The notes: a model not told the origin generated them from the sequence alone. A stretch of 33,462 nucleotides of DNA from Sedimenticola sp. (GCA_026196475.1 JAPHTA010000087.1:1-33462); one strand, 5' to 3'. Counted from the stretch's first letter, positions 1 to 8,796 are shown. Made by a program: numbers and translations.

Positions 1-276
1 TCAAATGAAAGTAACTTGCTGTTTTGTAAACCCCCTCATCCTGTCCTTCTCCCTGAGGGACCTCGGTGCCGCTTGACGGTAGAAGGGACTGCAGTTTCGC
101 GACTTTCATGTCCATGAAGCTATCGTTTCAGGGATGGGAATTGCCCCGGTTCCATCCCGGGTACCGTGATTTTATTTTATATTTGCGTGTATTCGCGTTC
201 ATTCGCGGCTTAATAATATTGTATTCGATAATAGCGAGCCTGCTGACGAATCAGGTTCGTTTAACGCCGAGGAGAA
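1..276. repeat. Left-edge non-coding region with short repeats
   Basis: I see no credible gene here. The 75-codon ORF at 66-293 has no recognisable domain and runs into the end of amiB on the other strand. Short repeated elements are visible: two 10-bp units at 185-204 (GCGTGTATTC then GCGTTCATTC) followed by GCGG, so ATTCGCG occurs twice with a 10-bp period; a pair CCCTCA...TGAGGG near 34-60; and an exact 11-bp direct repeat GAATCAGGTTC at 248-258 and 274-284, whose second copy overlaps the amiB stop codon. AT-rich patches alternate with GC-rich ones. It may be a decayed repeat. In related bacteria mutL usually follows amiB, but no mutL start is visible here. Confidence 0.45.
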
Positions 277-1578
277 TCAGGTTCCCGGAATGACCAGAAC
301 CTGGCCAACCCTGATTACGTCGCCGGAGAGCCCATTGGCGGACTTCAGGTTGGCCAGGCTGATATCGTAGCGGCTGGCGATTCCCCCCAGGGTATCGCCG
401 CGCTCTATGGTGTACTGGCGTGCACGCCGCTGGGCCAACAGCGTGCCGGGAGGAGGATTGCTGCCGAAGTGGCTTTTGAGGCCAGCCAGGATAGCGTTGG
501 CGATCTTTTGCTGGTGCCTGGAATCGAGCAGATTACGCTCCTCGTGCGGATTGGAGATAAAGGCGGTCTCCACCAGAATGGAGGGTACGTCGGGCGACTT
601 AAGCACCGCAAATCCGGCCTGCTGAACAGTCCGCTTGTGGGTTCGGCCAACCCGTTTCAGCTGTCCGAGTACCTTGCCCGCAATCTCGTGGCTGGCCTGA
701 CGAGTACCGGTCTGGGAGAGATCCAGCAACACCGATGCGAGAATATCGTCCTTGTCCTCCAGCTTGACGCCTCCTATCAGATCGGCGCTGTTCTCGCGCT
801 CCGCCAGCCAGCGGGCGGCTTCACTGGAGGCCCCCCGGTTGGACAGGGTATAGACCGAGGAGCCGCGGGCCCGGGAATCATGGAAGGAATCGGCGTGTAT
901 CGATATAAACAGATCGGCTCGCTTTGAGCGCGCCAGGTCCATGCGTTTGCGCAGGCCCAGGTAGTAGTCCCCGTCCCGTATCATCACCGGCCGCATCCCT
1001 TTTTCACGGTTGATCAGGGCCTCCAGCTTGCGCGCGATCGAAAGCACTACATCCTTCTCATGAGTGCCACGACGACCCACCGCACCTGGGTCCTCGCCTC
1101 CATGGCCCGCGTCGATCGCAATCACCACGTCCCTGAGTTCATTGCTGGCCAGCTGTTTGACCGGTTTTTGCGCCTTCTCCGCGGTGCTTTGACCCTCCGC
1201 CCCGTAGAGGTCCACAACCAGCCGGTGACCGTACTGGCGATTGGGTTTCAGGACGAAGCTTTTTGGCTTGGTGACGGTCTTGAGATCCAGAACCACGCGC
1301 AGGCTGCCATCCTTGCGCTGGGCACTGCGTACACGGCGAATGAGAGGGTTCGTCTCCAGTTCCGGCGTCTCGCCGGCGAAACGCGCGTTCTGCACGTCAA
1401 TGACCAGCCTGTCAGGCTGCTTCAGTGTGAACAGGTTGTGACTGACCGGGTGGCTGGTATCGAATACCAGGCGGGTGTGGTCCGGCGCCGCCCAGATACG
1501 CAGATTGTTGACCGACACCTGGCCGGCCAGCAGTGGCATACTGAGTAACAGAAGCAGAATTGTGGCTATCTTCTTCAT
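277..1578 (-). CDS. amiB: N-acetylmuramoyl-L-alanine amidase with AMIN and LysM domains
   Basis: This is a periplasmic zinc amidase that removes stem peptides from peptidoglycan during daughter-cell separation. I chose the ATG at 1578 rather than the ORF's upstream GTG because it begins a clean signal peptide (MKKIATILLLLLSMPLLAG), giving 433 residues. Domains in order are an N-terminal AMIN domain (about 20-120), a central Amidase_3 domain and a C-terminal LysM. Zinc and catalytic motifs are visible: DAGHGGEDPGA (His), HEKDVVLS (Glu), SIHADSF (His) and the late catalytic Glu in ILVETAFISN. The LysM (YTIERGDTLGGIASRYDI) ends at the stop. The AMIN-Amidase_3-LysM order and linkage to tsaE match the AmiB of pseudomonads; amiC is an alternative name. 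It follows tsaE after about 110 nt and may be co-transcribed. Confidence 0.92.
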   Translation of the reverse strand: MKKIATILLLLLSMPLLAGQVSVNNLRIWAAPDHTRLVFDTSHPVSHNLFTLKQPDRLVIDVQNARFAGETPELETNPLIRRVRSAQRKDGSLRVVLDLKTVTKPKSFVLKPNRQYGHRLVVDLYGAEGQSTAEKAQKPVKQLASNELRDVVIAIDAGHGGEDPGAVGRRGTHEKDVVLSIARKLEALINREKGMRPVMIRDGDYYLGLRKRMDLARSKRADLFISIHADSFHDSRARGSSVYTLSNRGASSEAARWLAERENSADLIGGVKLEDKDDILASVLLDLSQTGTRQASHEIAGKVLGQLKRVGRTHKRTVQQAGFAVLKSPDVPSILVETAFISNPHEERNLLDSRHQQKIANAILAGLKSHFGSNPPPGTLLAQRRARQYTIERGDTLGGIASRYDISLANLKSANGLSGDVIRVGQVLVIPGT

Positions 1579-1687
1579 ATCAGCATTTTTTCCGGGGCCC
1601 ACACAGTTTCTCTGCACGCAACTGAAAGATAGCACGCAGATTATATAAACTCCAGAAATATCTGATGGATAGAGTTACAACCTGCAT

Positions 1688-2167
1688 TCAACTATTAACT
1701 TTATCCCCGCATGCCGATTCCAACCACTCAAGTAACTCGCCACCCAGCGCGGTTTTTGCCTCCAACACCAGTTGTCGCCCACTCTCCCGGTAGCTGATGG
1801 TGATCCGGATATCGGGAACCGGTAGCGCATCGCCGCCCCGTTCCGGCCACTCTACGAGCAACAAGGCATCTCCCTGCAACAGGTCCCGGATCCCCAGAAA
1901 CTCAAGCTCATCCGGGTCGGCCAGCCGGTAGAGATCCAGGTGGTAACAGTGTCGTCCGGCTATCTCATAGGGCTCGATCAGGGTATAGGTGGGACTTTTT
2001 ACCGCGCCGGCATGGCCCAGACCCTGCAGCAAGCCCCGGGCAAATGTCGTCTTGCCGGCACCCAGATCACCCTCCAGGTAGATCAGGCAGCCGGTTGGAA
2101 TTCGCGCAGCCAGGGTAGCGGCGATCCGCTCCTGCTCCTGTTCTGATCGGGCAATCAGGCTCAGCAT
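1688..2167 (-). CDS. tsaE: tRNA threonylcarbamoyladenosine biosynthesis ATPase TsaE
   Basis: TsaE is the small P-loop ATPase that, with TsaB and TsaD, drives formation of N6-threonylcarbamoyladenosine at position 37 of ANN-decoding tRNAs. At 159 residues it has the usual length. The Walker A motif GDLGAGKT is at 33-40, followed by the family signature SPTYTL (58-63), HLDLYRL (76-82) and EWPERG (106-111). The start overlaps the end of the upstream nnr gene by 7 bp, so the two are translationally coupled. The order nnr-tsaE-amiB is conserved in many gammaproteobacteria. Confidence 0.95.
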   Translation of the reverse strand: MLSLIARSEQEQERIAATLAARIPTGCLIYLEGDLGAGKTTFARGLLQGLGHAGAVKSPTYTLIEPYEIAGRHCYHLDLYRLADPDELEFLGIRDLLQGDALLLVEWPERGGDALPVPDIRITISYRESGRQLVLEAKTALGGELLEWLESACGDKVNS

Positions 2168-3669
2168 GGACCGCCCTCCGGATTCAACAGGCGACGCAGG
2201 TTGGGTAGAAGATCAGTGGCCAACATTCCCCGCTCCCCTTCACGAGCCGCAAGATCCGCCGCCTGACCATGCAGGCAGACCCCCATCCTGGCGGCAGCCC
2301 CGGGGGATTCACCCTGGGCCATGAGGCCACCGATGATACCGGTCAACAGATCGCCCATGCCTCCGCTCGCCATGCCCGGATTACCCTCTACACAGACCCC
2401 GGGCAACCGGTCTGCTGCTTCCACCACCAGGGTGCCGGCACCCTTCAGCAGGACCACCCCGCCATAGCGCTGCTGTAGCGACCGGGCGGCCTGAAAACGA
2501 TCCGACTGGATCTCCGCCACGCTGCAGCCGAGAAGCCGTGCCGCTTCACCTGGATGGGGCGTTAACACCCAGTTGTCACGGCATGTCGGCTCCTGTGCAA
2601 GAAGATTCAGCGCATCCGCATCAACCACCATTGGCACTCCGGACTCAAGTACCCGCCCCAGCATGGCACGCCCCCAGGACCGCTGCCCAAGGCCCGGTCC
2701 TATCGCCACCACATCGGCACGCACCAGCAGCGGTGCCAGTTCGGTGGCCGACTCTACGCCGTGAGACATAAGCTCCGGGCGACGACTGCTGACCAGCGCC
2801 GCGTGCGCCGCGCGGGTCGCGAGACTCACCAGGCCGGCCCCGGTCCGTGCCGCGGCTTCTCCCGCCATCTGCAGGGCACCGGAGAAGCCGCTGTCTCCAC
2901 CCACCACGAGAAGATGGCCGCAGTTCCCCTTGTGCGCGGTACGCCGGCGGGGCTGTAATTTGCGGGCACAACCGGTCCAGGTCATGCGGTTCGCGGTCGC
3001 CTCGACCGCGTCATAAAGCCCCGCCGGCACCCCCAGGTCATCAAACATGATCTCGCCACAGAGATCCGGACCCTCACCGGTGAACAGCCCCTGCTTGAGG
3101 CCGATAAAGGTGACCGTGGCGTCGGCTTGCACTGCGCAGCCCATGACACAGCCGCTGTCGGAGTGCAGCCCGCTGGGCATATCCAGCGCCAGGACCGGCG
3201 CCGGATGCCGGTTGACCGCCCGTACCATTTCTCCCCAGGCACCTGTCACCTCCCGCTCCAGGCCGGTACCCAGAACCGCATCGACAACCAGGTCACACCC
3301 CTCCGGCACGCCCTGGAAGGGCTCCACCCGGCCTCCGCTCTGGCGGAATTCCCGGGCGCAGGCCAGGGCATCCCTGCTCAACCTGCCTCCATCCCCCATT
3401 TGCAGAAGCTGCACAGAGAGGCCGGCCTCGAGTGCAAGCCTGGCCACCACGTACCCATCCCCTCCGTTGTTGCCTGTGCCGCAGATCACAGCCAGCCGTT
3501 GCACCTCCGACCAGCGCTTTTGCAGGTAACCGAATGCCGTGGCGCCGGCCCGCTGCATGAGTGTCAATCCCGGAATACCGAATTGCTCTATCGCACAACG
3601 GTCGAGTCGATGCACCCGTTCGGCGGTGTAAAGTTTTTCTGGCAATCTGGATGGGCCGATCAAAGTCAT
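2161..3669 (-). CDS. nnr: Bifunctional NAD(P)HX epimerase / ADP-dependent NAD(P)HX dehydratase
   Basis: This cytoplasmic metabolite-repair enzyme (YjeF type) reconverts damaged hydrated NAD(P)H to NAD(P)H. The N-terminal YjeF_N epimerase half (about 1-215) shows GTGNNGGDG at 64-72. The C-terminal ribokinase-like dehydratase half shows LTPHPGEAARL and the signature GNPGMASGGMGD starting near residue 429. The length of 502 is typical for the fused bacterial enzyme. It is the first gene of the nnr-tsaE-amiB run and is divergent from queG across about 110 nt. The ATG at 3669 gives an N-terminus that runs straight into the conserved region, so the start seems right. Confidence 0.94.
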   Translation of the reverse strand: MTLIGPSRLPEKLYTAERVHRLDRCAIEQFGIPGLTLMQRAGATAFGYLQKRWSEVQRLAVICGTGNNGGDGYVVARLALEAGLSVQLLQMGDGGRLSRDALACAREFRQSGGRVEPFQGVPEGCDLVVDAVLGTGLEREVTGAWGEMVRAVNRHPAPVLALDMPSGLHSDSGCVMGCAVQADATVTFIGLKQGLFTGEGPDLCGEIMFDDLGVPAGLYDAVEATANRMTWTGCARKLQPRRRTAHKGNCGHLLVVGGDSGFSGALQMAGEAAARTGAGLVSLATRAAHAALVSSRRPELMSHGVESATELAPLLVRADVVAIGPGLGQRSWGRAMLGRVLESGVPMVVDADALNLLAQEPTCRDNWVLTPHPGEAARLLGCSVAEIQSDRFQAARSLQQRYGGVVLLKGAGTLVVEAADRLPGVCVEGNPGMASGGMGDLLTGIIGGLMAQGESPGAAARMGVCLHGQAADLAAREGERGMLATDLLPNLRRLLNPEGGPC

Positions 3670-3762
3670 CGTTCCGTGGATCCCGGTCGGTTTTTGCCTA
3701 TTGTAGGGCTTTATCCAGGGTTTTGTCCCTGCTGCGCCATGCTATTCTGGCCTGTCAGGGTG

Positions 3763-3768
3763 TATGAT
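3763..3768 (+). promoter_or_regulatory. Candidate -10 element of queG
   Basis: TATGAT lies 11 nt before the queG ATG in the nnr/queG divergent region. No good -35 hexamer sits at the expected distance, so this is weak. If real, the queG transcript would have an almost absent leader. Confidence 0.25.
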
Positions 3769-3779
3769 CGCATGCCACC

Positions 3780-4841
3780 ATGACGCGGACTACTTCAACA
3801 GACTATCAGGTTCTCGCCGAGCGGATTCGACACTGGGGACTGGAGCTCGGTTTTCAGCAGATCGGCATAGCTGATACCGACCTGACCCTGGCCGAACAAC
3901 ACCTCAACCGCTGGCTGGCGGAAGGGATGCAGGGCGAAATGGGGTACATGGCGCGCCACGGCAGCAAGCGCTCCCGCCCCGGGGAACTGGTTCCCGGGAC
4001 TCTGCGCATCATCTCGGTCCGCATGGACTACCTGCCGACAGATGACGATCCCCGGGCAGTCCTGGATGATCCGGAAAAGGGCTTCATTTCGCGCTATGCG
4101 CTGGGGCGCGATTACCACAAGCTGATGCGCAACCGGCTGCAGAAGCTGGCACACCTGATTGAAGCCGAAACAGGCCCCTTCGGATACCGGGCCTTCGTGG
4201 ATTCAGCACCGGTACTGGAGCGCGCCCTGGCCGACAAGGCGGGACTGGGCTGGACCGGAAAGCACAGCAACCTGGTAAACCGCCAGGCCGGCTCCTGGTT
4301 CTTTCTCGGAGAGCTCTACACCGACCTGCCACTGCCGGTGGACGAGCCTGAAGCAGACCACTGCGGCCGTTGTACCCGCTGCATCGAGGTCTGTCCGACA
4401 CAGGCCATTGTCGCTCCCTACCGGGTCGATGCCCGTCGCTGCATCTCCTACCTGACCATTGAACTGGAAGGGCCGATTCCGGAGCCGCTTCGTCCCCTGC
4501 TGGGCAACCGGATCTTCGGCTGCGATGACTGCCTCATGGTCTGCCCCTGGAACCGTTTTGCCCGTCCCGCAGCAGAAGATGACTTCACACCCCGCAACGG
4601 CCTCGACAACGCTACCCTGGAGAGCCTGTTCGCCTGGGACGAGGAAACCTTTCTGAAACGGCTGGAGGGCTCACCGATCCGCCGTATAGGGCACCTTCGC
4701 TGGCTACGCAATATTGCCGTCGCTCTGGGCAACGCACCAACCACAGACACAACCGTTGCAGCGTTGAAGAGCCACCTGGACCACCCTTCGGATCTGGTAA
4801 GGGAGCATGTCCACTGGGCCTTACGGCGACACAAAGCCTGA
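3780..4841 (+). CDS. queG: Epoxyqueuosine reductase QueG
   Basis: QueG performs the last step of queuosine synthesis, reducing epoxyqueuosine to queuosine in tRNA wobble positions. It uses cobalamin and two [4Fe-4S] clusters. The 353-residue protein has the catalytic Asp in FVDSAPVLER (D141) and a first cluster motif CGRCTRCIEVCP (C195, C198, C201, C205). It also has C221 in RRCISYLTIE and a second motif CDDCLMVCPW (C248, C251, C255). The C-terminal helical part (LVREHVHWALRRH) resembles the HEAT-like tail of the family. The gene is divergent from nnr, the classical arrangement. All key residues are present, so it should be active. Confidence 0.96.
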   Translation: MTRTTSTDYQVLAERIRHWGLELGFQQIGIADTDLTLAEQHLNRWLAEGMQGEMGYMARHGSKRSRPGELVPGTLRIISVRMDYLPTDDDPRAVLDDPEKGFISRYALGRDYHKLMRNRLQKLAHLIEAETGPFGYRAFVDSAPVLERALADKAGLGWTGKHSNLVNRQAGSWFFLGELYTDLPLPVDEPEADHCGRCTRCIEVCPTQAIVAPYRVDARRCISYLTIELEGPIPEPLRPLLGNRIFGCDDCLMVCPWNRFARPAAEDDFTPRNGLDNATLESLFAWDEETFLKRLEGSPIRRIGHLRWLRNIAVALGNAPTTDTTVAALKSHLDHPSDLVREHVHWALRRHKA

Positions 4842-4964
4842 CTCCGCGCACACTTCTGCAATCCGAACCCGGCCAGCGCGTGTAGAGAGGGCCGGTTCGG
4901 CTAGACTTATACGCAGAGACTACCGGGTGCCGTACTGCCCGTCATGACAGGCAAGGGTGTTGCA

Positions 4965-5546
4965 ATGGAGATAAGCCCCTCCACCAGTTCCAGGACGATG
5001 CAGACCAGCGTTTCAACTCCCGCAGGGGAAAGGCGGGGCTCGCCCGGACAAGGCAGCACGGCCGACTCTTCCGCCGGCAACGGGCCGGTCACCGGACAGC
5101 GTGAGAGCATCAAATCGGAGAGTGAACTGAAATCCCTGCAGTCCCTTGACCGGGCAGTCCGGGCCCATGAGCAGGCACACCTGGCAGTGGCCGGTCACTA
5201 TGCCACCAGTGGCGCCAATCTTCAGTATCGAAAGGGGCCGGACGGCCGGCAATACGCGGTGGCTGGCGAGGTCAGTATCGACACCAGCCCCGTGTCCGGG
5301 GATCCCGAGGCAACCATCCGCAAGGCCGAGGTGATACGGCGCGCCGCGCTGGCCCCCAGCAACCCCTCTGGCCAGGACAGGCGGGTCGCTGCCGAGGCAG
5401 TCAGGATGGCGCTGGAAGCACGGCTCGAACAGCAAAGGGAGAAAAGCGATACCAGTGAAACCGGCTCTCGCCTGGAGCAGCGCCTGGCTCGCGCTGCAAC
5501 TGATGATGGTGCCGGGATGCCGGCCCTGGTCGATCTGCTGGCCTGA
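4965..5546 (+). CDS. Putative metalloprotease of the SprA-related/CatB-like family
   Basis: The conserved core of this roughly 193-residue protein contains a zinc-peptidase-like HExxH: HEQAH, inside AHEQAHLAVAGHYATSG. It is followed by GPDGRQYAVAGEVSID and a segment of repeated Arg/Ala (IRKAEVIRRAALAP). These are the hallmarks of small proteins annotated as SprA-related or putative metalloprotease. Function and substrate are unknown. The N-terminal third is Ser/Thr/Gly-rich and probably disordered; no signal peptide or membrane segment is seen. I prefer the ATG at 4965, preceded by GCAAGGG, over the ORF start at 4944, which lacks a visible ribosome-binding site. It converges on orn with one base between the stops. 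Confidence 0.72.
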   Translation: MEISPSTSSRTMQTSVSTPAGERRGSPGQGSTADSSAGNGPVTGQRESIKSESELKSLQSLDRAVRAHEQAHLAVAGHYATSGANLQYRKGPDGRQYAVAGEVSIDTSPVSGDPEATIRKAEVIRRAALAPSNPSGQDRRVAAEAVRMALEARLEQQREKSDTSETGSRLEQRLARAATDDGAGMPALVDLLA

Positions 5547-5547
5547 A

Positions 5548-6120
5548 TCAGGGGGCCGGTTGTCCACCCCCATCCGCAACATTCAGGAATTCACTGCGGT
5601 AGTGCCGCAGCTCATTGATCGAGTCCCGGATATCGTCCATCGCCAGGTGCCGACCACTCTTGACCACACCCTTCGCCACCGCCGGCGCCCAGCGCCGGGC
5701 CAGCTCCTTGAGGGTGCTTACGTCGAGATTGCGGTAGTGAAACCAGGCCTCCAGCTCCGGCATGCAGCGAGCCAGGAATCGTCGATCCTGGCAGATGCTG
5801 TTGCCGCAGATGGGTGAGGTACCCTGCGGTACGTACTGCCGGATGAAGGCCAGGGTCTCCTGCTCGGCCTGTGATTCACTGTAGCGACTCTGCCGCACCC
5901 GCTCGGTCAGGCCGGACCCGGCATGCTGATTGGTGTTCCACTCGTCCATGGCAGCCATCACTTCCTCAGGCTGATGAATGGCAATCTCCGGACCCTCGGC
6001 CAGGATATTCAGGTCACCATCGGTGATGATGGTGGCGATCTCGATGATACGATCGTTCTGGGTATCCAGGCCGGTCATCTCCAGGTCGATCCAGATCAGG
6101 TTGTTGGAATCCAGTGTCAT
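5548..6120 (-). CDS. orn: Oligoribonuclease Orn
   Basis: Orn is a DEDDh 3'-5' exonuclease that degrades very short RNAs, especially dinucleotides including pGpG, the linear product of cyclic-di-GMP hydrolysis. The 190-residue length is typical. The first acidic pair is in [10 protein letters not shown] (D12, E14). Conserved [13 protein letters not shown] follows, with [15 protein letters not shown] near the C-terminus. It is divergent from the M48 peptidase gene. Because MshE, PilZ and DUF1631 proteins are encoded in the same window, Orn completes a c-di-GMP theme, although orn is a universal housekeeping gene in this class. Confidence 0.97.
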   Translation of the reverse strand: MTLDSNNLIWIDLEMTGLDTQNDRIIEIATIITDGDLNILAEGPEIAIHQPEEVMAAMDEWNTNQHAGSGLTERVRQSRYSESQAEQETLAFIRQYVPQGTSPICGNSICQDRRFLARCMPELEAWFHYRNLDVSTLKELARRWAPAVAKGVVKSGRHLAMDDIRDSINELRHYRSEFLNVADGGGQPAP

Positions 6121-6197
6121 GCGTTCTCCCGGTCACAGCGGATGTCGTTGAACGGGGCATTCTAGCAGAACCCCCTGCAAGCCTGTATCCTTTGCCC

Positions 6198-7472
6198 ATG
6201 CACCCGTTCACCACACTCTTCATAAGTGCCATTGCCATCGGCGTTGCTCTGCAGCTCTGGCTCAAGTGGCGACACAAGCGGCACATCCTGCAACACCGCG
6301 CAGCCGTGCCGGAGGCATTTGCCGGCAAGGTGAGCCTGGCGGAACATCAGAAAGCCGCAGACTATACCGTTGCCAGGCTGGAGGCCGGTCATGTCGCCCT
6401 GCTGCTGGGTACTGCACTGCTTCTGTTCTGGACCCTGGGCGGCGGTATCAACCTGCTGCACGAACAGTGGCGGCAACTGCCGCTCGATCCTCTCTGGCGC
6501 GGAATCGGTCTGATCTTCAGCCTCACTTTTCTGAGCAGCCTGATCGAGCTGCCCCTTGGCATCTGGAACACCTTCGTCCTCGAAGAGCGCTTCGGATTCA
6601 ATCGCACCACCCCGGCCCGTTTCATCAAGGACATGCTGCTGCAGCTGCTGCTGGCGCTGCTTCTCGGGACCCCGCTGCTACTGGCCGTGTTATGGCTGAT
6701 GGAGCAGGCGGGAGACGGCTGGTGGCTGGCTGCATGGGGGGTCTGGATGGGATTCCTGCTACTGGTGATGTGGATCTATCCGACCCTGATCGCCCCCCTC
6801 TTCAACAAGTTCACGCCACTACAGGAAGGCGCACTGAAACAGCGTATCGAGCAGCTGCTGGAACGCTGCGGCTTTGCCAGCAAGGGGATCTTCATCATGG
6901 ACGGCTCGCGGCGCTCCGGCCATGGCAACGCCTACTTCACCGGGTTCGGCAGAAACAAGCGGATCGTCTTCTACGATACCCTGGCGGACAGCCTGGAGGT
7001 GGACGAGATGGAGGCAGTACTGGCTCATGAACTGGGTCACTTCAAGCACCGCCACATCCTCAAACACCTGGTATTCTCCAGTATAATGACCCTGCTCGGA
7101 TTTGCCCTGCTCGGCTGGCTGGCCGGCGAATCCTGGTTCTACCGGTCACTGGGTGTTCAGGGAGAGAGCAACGCCCTGGCACTGCTCCTATTCCTGTTGG
7201 TACTGCCGGTATTCACCCAGTTCCTGCAGCCCCTGATGGCCCTGCTCTCCCGACGTCACGAGTTCCAGGCCGACAATTTCGCCGTCGTCCAGAGCGGTGC
7301 GGAGCCGATGATCCGGGCCCTGGTCAAACTTTATCGCGAGAATGCCAACACCCTGACCCCGGACCCGCTCTACTCGGCGTTTCATGACAGCCACCCCCCG
7401 GCACCGGTACGCATTGCCCACTTATCATCTAAAATTCCCTCCGTACCCACGCATGAAGAGGTGACCCAATGA
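6198..7472 (+). CDS. M48 family (Ste24/HtpX-like) membrane zinc metallopeptidase
   Basis: This is an integral membrane zinc protease with several hydrophobic segments and the catalytic motif HELGH (277-281). The third zinc ligand is in HEFQADNFA (E355). DGSRRSGHGNAYFTGFG upstream of the HExxH is typical of the Ste24/CaaX-type branch. I moved the start from 6114 to the ATG at 6198, giving 424 residues; the first 28 ORF codons overlap orn and are hydrophilic, whereas MHPFTTLFISAIAIG starts a membrane helix. Bacterial members are presumed to take part in membrane-protein quality control; the substrate is unknown. Its stop overlaps the start of the cytochrome gene by 4 bp (ATGA). Confidence 0.88.
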   Translation: MHPFTTLFISAIAIGVALQLWLKWRHKRHILQHRAAVPEAFAGKVSLAEHQKAADYTVARLEAGHVALLLGTALLLFWTLGGGINLLHEQWRQLPLDPLWRGIGLIFSLTFLSSLIELPLGIWNTFVLEERFGFNRTTPARFIKDMLLQLLLALLLGTPLLLAVLWLMEQAGDGWWLAAWGVWMGFLLLVMWIYPTLIAPLFNKFTPLQEGALKQRIEQLLERCGFASKGIFIMDGSRRSGHGNAYFTGFGRNKRIVFYDTLADSLEVDEMEAVLAHELGHFKHRHILKHLVFSSIMTLLGFALLGWLAGESWFYRSLGVQGESNALALLLFLLVLPVFTQFLQPLMALLSRRHEFQADNFAVVQSGAEPMIRALVKLYRENANTLTPDPLYSAFHDSHPPAPVRIAHLSSKIPSVPTHEEVTQ

Positions 7473-7756
7473 ACATCCTCAGGATTCTGACCATTGCCGG
7501 TTCCGTGCTGGTGGCCACAACAGGCACCGGCCAGGCCGCCGACATCAGCGTCGGAGAACAGCAGCACCAGCAGTACTGCATCTCCTGTCACGGCAGTGAG
7601 GTCTACACCCGCCAGGATCGCCGGGTCCAGAGTCGCAACGGACTCAGCGCCCAGGTACAGCGCTGTCAGCTGGCCCTGGATCTGAACTGGTTTGACGACG
7701 AGGTGGAGAACACCGCCGAGTACCTCAACCGCGAGTACTACCACTTCAACAACTAG
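7469..7756 (+). CDS. Small periplasmic monoheme c-type cytochrome without a Met ligand
   Basis: This 95-residue precursor has a signal peptide of about 24 residues ending in GQAA and one heme-binding motif, CISCH (C37, C40, H41). The mature part is only about 71 residues. There is no methionine other than the initiator, so the usual His/Met coordination is impossible. Candidate sixth ligands are H33, H92 near the C-terminus, or the lone extra cysteine C66. The C-terminal stretch NWFDDEVENTAEYLN looks like the terminal helix of class I cytochromes. It is translationally coupled to the M48 peptidase (4-bp overlap) and is followed after 20 nt by rsgA. The role is unknown; electron transfer or heme sensing are both conceivable. 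Confidence 0.85.
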   Translation: MNILRILTIAGSVLVATTGTGQAADISVGEQQHQQYCISCHGSEVYTRQDRRVQSRNGLSAQVQRCQLALDLNWFDDEVENTAEYLNREYYHFNN

Positions 7757-7776
7757 CCCCGGACAATCCACCCAGC

Positions 7777-8784
7777 ATGGCCAAAAGGCGTCTGACCCGA
7801 CAGCAGCAGGAACGCATCAGCGCAATCCAGGAGCGACGCAGGAACAAGGCGCAGCAGCAGGCAGAGGCAGCTCTCGTAGCCAGCGACAGTGAATCTCACC
7901 TGGAGGGGACCGTGGTGGCTCGCCACGGCCAGAACCTGGTGATCACAGACCCGGATGGCCACTACGTGCACTGTCTGTCACGGCAGAACATCGGCCAGGT
8001 GGTTTGCGGTGACCAGGTGGTATGGCAGCCGACCCAGGACGACCAGGGCGTGGTGACTGCGATCCTGCCCCGACGGAGTGCCCTGGTCCGTCCCAACTTC
8101 AGCGGCGAGGCCCGGGCCCTGGCAGCCAATATCAGCCAGATCGTTATCGTGCTGGCACCGGAACCGCCCCCCAGCCCCTACCTGGTGGACCAGTACCTGG
8201 TGGCGGCGGAACAGATCGGGGTGCGGACCCTGATCGCCCTCAACAAGCGCGATCTGATGGACGACGGCCAGATGACCGCCTTCAACAATACCTTCGGACA
8301 CTATCCCGGAATCGGCTACCCGCTGATCAGGATCAGCGCCAAGTTTGAACACGGGCTTGACCCGCTGATCGACCGGCTGGTGGACCAGACCAGCATCCTG
8401 GTGGGACAGTCGGGCGTGGGAAAATCCTCCCTGGTCAAGGCACTGCTACCGGATATCGATATCCAGATCGGTCGCCTCTCCGAAGCATCCGGCCAGGGCC
8501 GGCATACCACCTCCGCCACCACCCTCTACCAGCTGCCCTCGGGTGGCAGGCTGATCGATTCCCCGGGGGTGCGCAGCTTCCGGCTCGGGGAGCTCTCCGG
8601 GGAGCAGCTGGCCAACGGGTTCATCGAGTTCCGGGAGTTCCTCGGCCACTGCCGCTTCAGCAACTGCAGTCACCGGCAGGAGCCGGGCTGCGCACTGCTG
8701 GCTGCCGTGCAGGCGGGACACATCCATCCGCAACGCCTCGCCAACTACCTGCACATGGCCGAAGGGCTCCCCAGCCAGCACTGA
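7777..8784 (+). CDS. rsgA: Ribosome small-subunit-dependent GTPase RsgA
   Basis: RsgA is a circularly permuted GTPase that checks late maturation of the 30S subunit. The 335 residues show an N-terminal OB-fold after a basic coiled start. The GTPase motifs come in permuted order: NKRD (G4) first, then GQSGVGKS (210-217, G1), then DSPG (G3). The C-terminal zinc-binding segment CRFSNCSHRQEPGC completes the family pattern. It is the third gene of the M48-cytochrome-rsgA unit and converges on gor with 12 bp between stops. rsgA and orn are neighbours in many gammaproteobacteria; here two genes sit between them. Confidence 0.96.
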   Translation: MAKRRLTRQQQERISAIQERRRNKAQQQAEAALVASDSESHLEGTVVARHGQNLVITDPDGHYVHCLSRQNIGQVVCGDQVVWQPTQDDQGVVTAILPRRSALVRPNFSGEARALAANISQIVIVLAPEPPPSPYLVDQYLVAAEQIGVRTLIALNKRDLMDDGQMTAFNNTFGHYPGIGYPLIRISAKFEHGLDPLIDRLVDQTSILVGQSGVGKSSLVKALLPDIDIQIGRLSEASGQGRHTTSATTLYQLPSGGRLIDSPGVRSFRLGELSGEQLANGFIEFREFLGHCRFSNCSHRQEPGCALLAAVQAGHIHPQRLANYLHMAEGLPSQH

Positions 8785-8796
8785 GCCTGCCCCCCC

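Noticed and set aside
66-293. 75-codon ORF at the left edge
   Set aside because: There is no ribosome-binding site or domain, the composition is odd, and it overlaps the end of amiB on the other strand.
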